A stretch of 5,243 nucleotides of DNA from contig PBSR01000008.1 of assembly GCA_002726335.1 (NCBI GenBank), positions 10,166 through 15,408 on the forward strand, read 5' to 3'. The notes beneath the pieces are model-generated. The model had not been told where the DNA came from. It was given only the letters and a program-made list of their open reading frames with translations, and searched no databases. The translations under genes were made by a program, and so were the position numbers. Source of the DNA: Gemmatimonadaceae bacterium (GTDB lineage: Bacteria > Latescibacterota > UBA2968 > UBA8231). The stretch's first letter is position 1; each line of letters starts with the position of its first letter. Below, one piece after another: positions 1-4,499 of this stretch.

Positions 1-498
1 TGCTTCGCGACGTTTCCCCCACAGTTGCCGAAGGCCAATCACTCGGTGCCTTTCCATGGCGCCCACACCTGGCTGGCAGAACATGCCGAATCCGCAGAGG
101 TTCTCCTGACGGTGCCCCCTGAATACGGCCTGTACGACTACGCACCCCTGTACTGCCCAGTGAAGTTGTACTACAACCCGTACGCCTCGCGCTGGGTGAG
201 AGATGAGTACGAACGGGAGTACCGCAAGTCGATCTACTTCTCGCTCTACTGTGGCGTCCTCGATCAGCCGGGGGTGCCGATTCCAGAGTCGCTCGAGGTA
301 CGTCTGAGCGAATTCAGCCTCGACTATATTCTCGCGTGGAAGGGACCGCTGAACGACCGCTGGCGTCGGCAGACAGCGCCGCAGCTGCCGCCGTTGGCAG
401 GGCAGCTGGACGCCAGCATCGAAAGACAGCTGGGACCGTTCCTGCAGGTCGAGTACGAAGACGATCGATGTGTTCTGTGGCGAGTGGTGACCGACTAG
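1..498 (+). CDS. Hypothetical protein, 3' part (open at left edge)
   Basis: The frame is open from the first base of the window to a TAG at 496-498, giving at least 165 codons. The first possible start inside the window is a TTG at 25, but no Shine-Dalgarno sequence precedes it, so the gene probably starts upstream of the window. I do not recognise the family. The visible part is rich in tyrosine and other aromatic residues: a segment starting YGLYDYAPLYC, continuing through KLYYNPYASRW, DEYEREYRK and SIYFSLYC. It has no obvious signal peptide, membrane segment or catalytic motif, and looks like a soluble, mixed alpha/beta domain. It is followed 120 bases later by the transposase on the same strand. 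It could be a host gene flanking the insertion or one whose end abuts it. That it is coding is fairly likely, because the frame is long and there is no better frame opposite; its function is unknown. Confidence 0.6.
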   Translation, partial: CFATFPPQLPKANHSVPFHGAHTWLAEHAESAEVLLTVPPEYGLYDYAPLYCPVKLYYNPYASRWVRDEYEREYRKSIYFSLYCGVLDQPGVPIPESLEVRLSEFSLDYILAWKGPLNDRWRRQTAPQLPPLAGQLDASIERQLGPFLQVEYEDDRCVLWRVVTD

Positions 499-559
499 AC
501 CTTATGTATTGACCGGTTAGACAGCGGACCTCCTCCGATCTCGAAGTTTCGCGGATTAA

Positions 560-588
560 CTTGGGCCATCGAGATTACAACACCCAAG
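560..588 (+). other. Inverted repeat upstream of the transposase
   Basis: CTTGGG at 560-565 and CCCAAG at 583-588 are perfect complements separated by 17 bases. In RNA this would form a 6-bp stem ending about 20 bases before the ribosome binding site. It could be part of a left-end structured RNA of the IS110 type, or a structure that damps translation from read-through transcripts. One 6-bp stem in this gap could also be chance. Confidence 0.3.
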
Positions 589-605
589 ACAGAGCACGCC
601 GCGAG

Positions 606-615
606 AAGGAGGAGG
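606..615 (+). promoter_or_regulatory. Strong ribosome binding site for the transposase
   Basis: The purine run AAGGAGGAGG lies directly before the ATG at 619. AGGAGG at 607-612 leaves a spacing of 6 bases, which is near ideal and supports ATG 619 over internal starts. I see no clear sigma-70 promoter in the gap: a TTGACC at 509-514 has no convincing -10 box at the right distance. Confidence 0.7.
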
Positions 616-618
616 CCC

Positions 619-1713
619 ATGCGGAAAACTACGAAGATCGTCGCGCTGGATCAGCATATGGAGTCGATGACGGTGGCCTTGTTGGGATCACGGCAACGGA
701 CGCCTGTGATCTATGGTAACATCGCCAACACGCCGGCAGCGGTGGCGAAGTTGGCCCGTGGTTTGGATGACGGCAAGACACGTCTGCGTTTCTGCTACGA
801 AGCCGGGCCCTGTGGCTATGGCGTCTTCCGACAGCTGACGCAGATGGGGCACGAATGTACTGTCGTGGCCCCGTCGATGATCCCGCGACGGCCGGGTGAA
901 CGGATCAAGACCGATCGTCGTGATGCGGCGTCGCTGGCACGGTTGCACCGCTTGGGGGAGCGGACGCCGGTATGGGTGCCGGATGAAGAGCAGGAAGCGA
1001 TCCGCGACCTGGTGCGTTGCCGGGAAGATGCCAAACACGCACAGCGGCGCGTGAAGCAGCGCCTCAACTCGTTTCTGTTGCGCCACGGCCGTGTGCACGG
1101 CGGCCGGAGTCGTTGGACACAGGCGCATTTCCGTTGGCTGGAACAACAGTCGTTTGACCATCCTGCCCAGCAGATCGCCTTTGAGGAGTACGTCGATGCG
1201 GTGAAGGACGCTGGACAACGGGTGGCGCAGTTGGAGACGGAGATGAGCCGTGCTTTGGATGGCTGGTCGCTGGAGCCGGTAGTGCGCGGGGTGGATCTCA
1301 TCGTGGCGATGACGGTGATGAGCGAACTGGGTGACCTGACGCGCTTCGACTCGCCAGCGCAGCTGATGGCCTATGTCGGGCTCGTGCCCAGTGAACACAG
1401 CAGCGGTCGCTCGCGGCGACAGGGCGCCATCACCCGCACCGGCAACGGCCATGTACGCCGGGTGCTAGCCCAATCGGCATGGTGCTACAACCATCCGGCA
1501 CGCAAGACGGCGGCACTGCAGCGCAAAGCCGAGAAGACCAGTTTGGCGGTGCAGGACATCGCCTGGAAGGCACAAAAGAGACTGTGTCATCGTTTCTATT
1601 CCATGATGGCTCGAGGCAAGACCCCCTGCAAAGTGGCCACGGCCGTGGGCCGGGAACTGTTGGGTTTCATCTGGGCTATCGCTTGCGAGACGATGCCACG
1701 TCAGGCAGCGTGA
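619..1713 (+). CDS. IS110-family transposase (DEDD recombinase)
   Basis: This 364-residue protein has the usual length and layout of IS110-family transposases. The N-terminal RuvC-like DEDD domain shows D11 (in VALDQHM), E61 (CYEAGPCGYG) and D99/D102 (KTDRRDAASLARL). Next come the typical PVWVPDEEQEAIRDLVR segment and a charged, probably coiled-coil middle (about 125-215). The C-terminal Transposase_20-type domain (about 220-310) includes GVDLIVAMTVMSELGDL, MAYVGLVPSEHSSG and GAITRTGNGHVRRVL. The SSG serines (261/262) sit where IS110 enzymes carry their catalytic serine. Family members carry out RNA-guided recombination of the circular or donor element into a target, using a guide RNA encoded in a flank of the element. 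The start is fixed by a strong Shine-Dalgarno site. No frameshift or internal stop is present, so the enzyme looks intact. One oddity is that the usual LDVHK motif after the first Asp reads LDQHM. Confidence 0.95.
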   Translation: MRKTTKIVALDQHMESMTVALLGSRQRTPVIYGNIANTPAAVAKLARGLDDGKTRLRFCYEAGPCGYGVFRQLTQMGHECTVVAPSMIPRRPGERIKTDRRDAASLARLHRLGERTPVWVPDEEQEAIRDLVRCREDAKHAQRRVKQRLNSFLLRHGRVHGGRSRWTQAHFRWLEQQSFDHPAQQIAFEEYVDAVKDAGQRVAQLETEMSRALDGWSLEPVVRGVDLIVAMTVMSELGDLTRFDSPAQLMAYVGLVPSEHSSGRSRRQGAITRTGNGHVRRVLAQSAWCYNHPARKTAALQRKAEKTSLAVQDIAWKAQKRLCHRFYSMMARGKTPCKVATAVGRELLGFIWAIACETMPRQAA

Positions 1714-1870
1714 TCCACTTTGAGAGCGAGACATCACAGATCACGTAGTCGGCCTGCGTCGGAGGGACGGATCTTCGGAGAATCCTCGAGAGCACTATGA
1801 GGCGCCCTTACGGGACGACCCTCGAAACTAGCACTATGAGGCGCCCTTACGGGACGACCCTCGAAACTAG
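1709..1870 (+). ncRNA. Candidate structured RNA region downstream of transposase
   Basis: Several foldable elements follow one another here. CGTGATC at 1709-1715 pairs perfectly with GATCACG at 1739-1745 across the transposase stop codon, with a 23-base loop. At 1769-1785, GGAT and ATCC enclose a C(TTCG)G loop, a very stable RNA tetraloop, with a 3-base bulge on the 3' side. Two identical hairpins lie at 1799-1823 and 1838-1862. In IS1111-type members of the IS110 family the guide RNA lies downstream of the transposase gene, so this is the best position for one if this element belongs to that type. I cannot identify guide loops or a core dinucleotide by eye; the call is a hypothesis based on position and base-pairing only. 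Confidence 0.25.
1791..1870. repeat. Exact 39-bp tandem duplication with internal hairpin
   Basis: The unit beginning GCACTATGAGGCGCCC occurs twice head to tail (1792-1830 and 1831-1869) with no mismatch; identity extends one further base on each side. Each unit can fold as GAGG-CG-CCC, loop TTAC, GGG-a-CG-ac-CCTC: 9 base pairs with a 1-base and a 2-base bulge. The copies are at 1799-1823 and 1838-1862. The length is a multiple of three, so a reading frame through it gives a 13-residue repeat (starting MRRPYGTTLE). There is no properly spaced ribosome binding site and I do not call it coding. It sits 78 bases after the transposase stop. Confidence 0.95.
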
Positions 1871-2226
1871 ACAGAGGCAGCTCCACGACGAAGACAGGTC
1901 AGGCGGTAACCAACCCGCGGATATCAGATTGATCGACCGTCGTCATTCGCCGTCCCTCCCACGCAGGCCACTGGAGACACAGGCACCGAACTGACACCAT
2001 CAACCAAGAAACCTCGACATGGGAGCCTCCGAGACCTTGCGGAGGGTCAATACATATCAGTGCTCTGTCAAGGAGCGAACCTTGTATTCGGCCACCGATG
2101 AATCCCGGCTCGCGGCGTTGCGCTCACTCGCCGGGTCCACCGACCCGACTCGATCGCGCGCCTTGCGACCCGGGTTCATCGGCGACCTTATTTCACAAGG
2201 TCTACTCCTTAACAGAGCACTAGCGA
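1871..2226. other. Intergenic region with several short hairpins, no gene seen
   Basis: No convincing gene is present between the tandem repeat and the end of the amidase gene. Short perfect inverted repeats are CCTCCG/CGGAGG (2026-2031 with 2040-2045), CAAGG/CCTTG (2069-2073 with 2080-2084), CGGGTC/GACCCG (2132-2137 with 2142-2147) and GACCTT/AAGGTC (2184-2189 with 2197-2202). A wider stem, TCGCCG at 2128-2133 with CGGCGA at 2180-2185, could enclose part of this as an alternative fold. Some such stems are expected by chance in GC-rich DNA. The stretch may hold the right end of the insertion element, the 3' untranslated region of the leftward operon, or both. Confidence 0.5.
2184..2202 (-). 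terminator. Possible weak terminator hairpin for the leftward operon
   Basis: GACCTT and AAGGTC form a perfect 6-bp stem with a 7-base loop. Read leftward, it begins 24 bases after the amidase stop codon, which is a normal place for a terminator. No T-run follows the stem on the minus strand, so it is not a classical intrinsic terminator. It might instead be an RNA 3'-end stabiliser, or unrelated. Confidence 0.2.
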
Positions 2227-3654
2227 TCAGTCTGACAGCTCGGGACGACGTTGATGCCAGTCGGTGGCCGCTTCAAACGCCCGAGCCAGCTGCAGCAATC
2301 GGGTTTCCTCGTAGGGGCGTCCGATGAGCATGAGCCCGACCGGCAGGCCTTCGCGCGTGAACCCACAGGGCAGAGAGATCGAGCACAGTCCCAGCAGGTT
2401 GGCCGCTGCCGTGTTGCGCAGACACATGCCGTTGACGCGCCAGTACTCCGGTCCCCCGTCGTCACATTCATCCACGGCCGGCGCGGTGAAGGGTGTGGTC
2501 GGTACGAGCAGAGCGTCGATGTCGGCCAGCGCGGTTACGGTGTCGCGCTGCAGGTCGTCGCGGAAGCGCCGCGCCGTAAGGTACTCGACGGCCGAAACGT
2601 CGAAGCCGTCGACCATACGTTCACGCACGATGGGGTCGAAGTCCGCGCCCCTTCCCTCCAGCAGCGAACCGTAGCTCGCACAGGTCTCCACGGCCGTCAG
2701 GTTCTTGTACGAACGCAAATCGCCGAGACGGTTCAGCTCGTCAAGAGAGACTTCGTCGACATGGGCGCCAAGCTCGGCGAAGACCCCGGCCGTGGCCCGC
2801 ACGGCGGCTTCCACCTCAGGCTCCACATCTGCCCAGAAGTACTCCCGCGGAATACACAGCCGCATGCCGTTGATCTCACCCTCCACGTCATCGGCCGGCA
2901 GAAAGGCCGGTGCCGCCAGCGTGTCCCTGTCAGAGGGATCTGCCCCGGCGATCACGTTGTAGACGAGGGCGGCATCGGTGACACAACGGGCCAGGGGACC
3001 GATCGAATCCAGGGTCGGATCCAGGGGCAGCACGCCGGCACAGCTGACGCGGCCGAAGGTCGGCTTGAGCCCCACCAGACCACAGAACGACGAGGGGATA
3101 CGCACCGAGCCACCCGTGTCGCTGCCGAGAGCGACCGAGGCCAGTCCCGCAGCCACGGCCACAGCCGAACCGCTGCTCGAGCCACCGGGCAGGCGATGAA
3201 CCGAACCATCCCAGGGATTCCACGGGGTGCCGTGGTGGTGGTTGATGCCGGCGCCGCCGAAGGCGAATTCCACCATCTGTGTCTTGCCCAGCAGGACGGC
3301 ACCGGCTTCGAGCAAGCGCCGGGTCACGGTGGCGTCGCAGTCGGCGACATTGTCCTGCAGTACGACAGAGCCTCCCGTGGTCGCCAGCCCGGACACGTCG
3401 AACAGATCCTTCAGAGCCAGCGGGATCCCATGCAGCGGTCCGCGACGCCCACCAGCGGCCATGGCGGTTTCCGCCGCCTGCGCCAGGGCCAGGGCGCGGT
3501 CGGCCGTGACGGTGAGGAAGGCGTTGAGTGCCGGGTCAAAGGTGCTGATCCGATCGAGATAGAGCTCGGCCAGCTCGACGGGAGACAGGTCGCCCCGGGC
3601 GATGAGGCGGGCCTGTTCATGAAGCGGGGTAAAGGCGAGATCTTCCAGGCTCAT
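2227..3654 (-). CDS. Amidase-signature family hydrolase
   Basis: This 475-residue protein is of typical amidase-signature (AS) length. The Ser-cisSer-Lys triad is visible: K82 in PLALKDLFDV, cis-Ser S159 in GGSSSGS, and nucleophile S183 in GSDTGGSVRIP. The following CGLVGLKPTFGRVS and the C-terminal GLPVGLMLIGRPYEETRLLQLA are also family hallmarks. Members hydrolyse C-N amide bonds to a carboxylate plus ammonia or amine; the substrate cannot be read from sequence. The protein resembles GatA, but no gatB or gatC gene is present, so a free-standing catabolic amidase is more likely. The frame is open 72 codons further upstream, but that extension is arginine/glycine-rich and lies inside the preceding gene. 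The ATG at 3654 overlaps the preceding TGA as ATGA, and an AGGA lies 10 bases before it. This marks it as the real start and implies translational coupling. It is the last gene of the leftward operon. No transmembrane or export signal is seen, so it is probably cytoplasmic. Confidence 0.92.
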   Translation of the reverse strand: MSLEDLAFTPLHEQARLIARGDLSPVELAELYLDRISTFDPALNAFLTVTADRALALAQAAETAMAAGGRRGPLHGIPLALKDLFDVSGLATTGGSVVLQDNVADCDATVTRRLLEAGAVLLGKTQMVEFAFGGAGINHHHGTPWNPWDGSVHRLPGGSSSGSAVAVAAGLASVALGSDTGGSVRIPSSFCGLVGLKPTFGRVSCAGVLPLDPTLDSIGPLARCVTDAALVYNVIAGADPSDRDTLAAPAFLPADDVEGEINGMRLCIPREYFWADVEPEVEAAVRATAGVFAELGAHVDEVSLDELNRLGDLRSYKNLTAVETCASYGSLLEGRGADFDPIVRERMVDGFDVSAVEYLTARRFRDDLQRDTVTALADIDALLVPTTPFTAPAVDECDDGGPEYWRVNGMCLRNTAAANLLGLCSISLPCGFTREGLPVGLMLIGRPYEETRLLQLARAFEAATDWHQRRPELSD

Positions 3655-4499
3655 CGAGGCGCTTTCCTGTCTTCGAAGGGGCCGATATCGCTGAGGAATT
3701 TCGCCGAGCGGCGCGCCGCTTCTTCGGCGCCCCCGAGCCCGGCCGAGGCCTGGTGTACGGTGACGTAGCCCTTGTAGGCCAGTCTGTCGAGTTCCTCGAT
3801 GATGCGGGCTACCTCGATCCCACCCTCCTCCCACAAAGGACACTGATCGAACTGCACGGCGCCACGGCACCAGGTGTTCAGACGATCGGCGCCGCCTGCA
3901 TGGAGGCGCTGGTTCTGCAGGTAGACATTAAAGATCCACGGAACCAGCGCTTCGAGGGTAGCCCCGGCGTAGGGTTGTCCGCACAACTCGAGGTTCGCCG
4001 GTTCGTAGATCAGGCCGAAGTTCGAACGTCCCACGCTGCGCAAGACCTCCAATGTCTCCTCCACCGTCTCGAACAACGACAACGTGTGCGACTGGTGCGC
4101 GAGGCGCAGACCTCGCTCCTGCGCCTCGTCGGCTGCGTCCCGGGCCCAACGGATGTCATCGGCGGTCTTCATGCATACGCGTAGCAGATCACAGCCGAGA
4201 TCATCGGCCAGGTCGAGGTAGGGTTCGATGTTGCGCAGGGCGCCGGGGCCCTCCTCCGAGTTTTCCGGAATGGCGAAGTCACCTGTCACCATGGAGACCG
4301 ACAGGTCGTTGGATTCCAGGATCGCCAGCACCGCCCGACTTCGCTCCCGGCTATCGTCGACGCCGACCTGCGAGGCCCGCATGCACAGAGCATAGTACCC
4401 CTCGCGGGCAGCGATCTCGGCGAGGTCCTCCAGTTCGACCGTGGCCTCTCGCTTGTCGCGGAAGCTCTCCGCCACGCGTGTCGACAACGACAGCTTCAT
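3651..4499 (-). CDS. Xylose-isomerase-like TIM-barrel protein (sugar phosphate isomerase/epimerase family)
   Basis: At 282 residues, this matches the AP-endonuclease-2-type TIM-barrel family, which includes sugar isomerases and epimerases and some dehydratases. The N-terminus (MKLSLSTRVAE), an early LEDLAEIAAREGYYAL strand-helix, ALRNIEPYLDLADDLGCDLLRVCM (about 87-110), and a late HQ-containing strand near GYVTVHQ (244-250) follow the barrel rhythm. The usual metal ligands look altered. Where relatives typically have Glu-x-His, Asp-x-x-Asn, His-x-Lys-Asp and a final Glu, this protein has Q136/H138 (LAHQSH), E166/N169 (YEPANLE), Y193/Q195/N196 (VYLQNQ) and H249. The exact reaction is therefore unknown. 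The start ATG at 4499 overlaps the TGA of the upstream gene by one base (TGATG), and its own TGA overlaps the amidase ATG by four bases. Both overlaps imply coupled translation in one operon. Fold assignment is fairly sure; enzyme activity is not. Confidence 0.85.
   Translation of the reverse strand: MKLSLSTRVAESFRDKREATVELEDLAEIAAREGYYALCMRASQVGVDDSRERSRAVLAILESNDLSVSMVTGDFAIPENSEEGPGALRNIEPYLDLADDLGCDLLRVCMKTADDIRWARDAADEAQERGLRLAHQSHTLSLFETVEETLEVLRSVGRSNFGLIYEPANLELCGQPYAGATLEALVPWIFNVYLQNQRLHAGGADRLNTWCRGAVQFDQCPLWEEGGIEVARIIEELDRLAYKGYVTVHQASAGLGGAEEAARRSAKFLSDIGPFEDRKAPR

Larger units (their letters stand above)
499..1870 (+). mobile_element. IS110-family insertion element (ends not resolved)
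   Basis: An intact IS110-type transposase is flanked by non-coding DNA on both sides, about 120 bases to the left and about 510 to the right. IS110 elements normally lack terminal inverted repeats and make little or no target duplication, so the ends cannot be set by eye. The coordinates given are a minimal guess running from the end of the preceding gene to the end of a tandem repeat. The right end could lie as far out as about 2200. An 8-base direct repeat, GACCTTAT, at 498-505 and 2184-2191 would mark an element of about 1.69 kb if it were the boundary, but a match of that length may be chance. Confidence 0.45.

Noticed and set aside
509..514. TTGACC as a -35 promoter box for the transposase
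   Set aside because: No acceptable -10 hexamer lies 16-18 bases downstream.
516..522. GTTAGAC resembling an integron attC core site (GTTRRRY)
   Set aside because: There is no partner core site at a proper distance and no attC-like palindrome around it; the consensus is short and degenerate.
688..1452. Minus-strand frame of 254 codons inside the transposase
   Set aside because: It is a shadow of the intact IS110 transposase; its His/Arg-rich translation has no family match.
532..1765. Possible terminal inverted repeat CCTCCGA (532-538) with TCGGAGG (1759-1765)
   Set aside because: It is only 7 bases and several such matches are expected by chance between the two flanks; IS110 elements usually lack terminal inverted repeats.
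1791..1870. CRISPR array
   Set aside because: The two 39-bp units are directly adjacent with no spacers, and no cas gene is present.
1797..1994. Small plus-strand reading frame through the tandem repeat
   Set aside because: It has no ribosome binding site at proper spacing, the repeat explains the peptide repeat, and the rest is low-complexity.
2019..2327. 102-codon plus-strand reading frame
   Set aside because: It overlaps the end of the amidase gene by about 100 bases on the other strand, lacks a recognisable family, and lies in a hairpin-rich intergenic stretch.
2251..3768. Long plus-strand reading frame (505 codons) opposite the amidase
   Set aside because: It is antisense to a clear amidase with its catalytic triad; the translation is low-complexity, rich in Arg, Gly and Gln, and resembles no family. 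Long antisense frames are common in GC-rich genes.
3655..3870. 72-codon N-terminal extension of the amidase frame
   Set aside because: It lies fully inside the preceding TIM-barrel gene and is Arg/Gly-rich. The ATGA overlap and the AGGA motif place the start at 3654.
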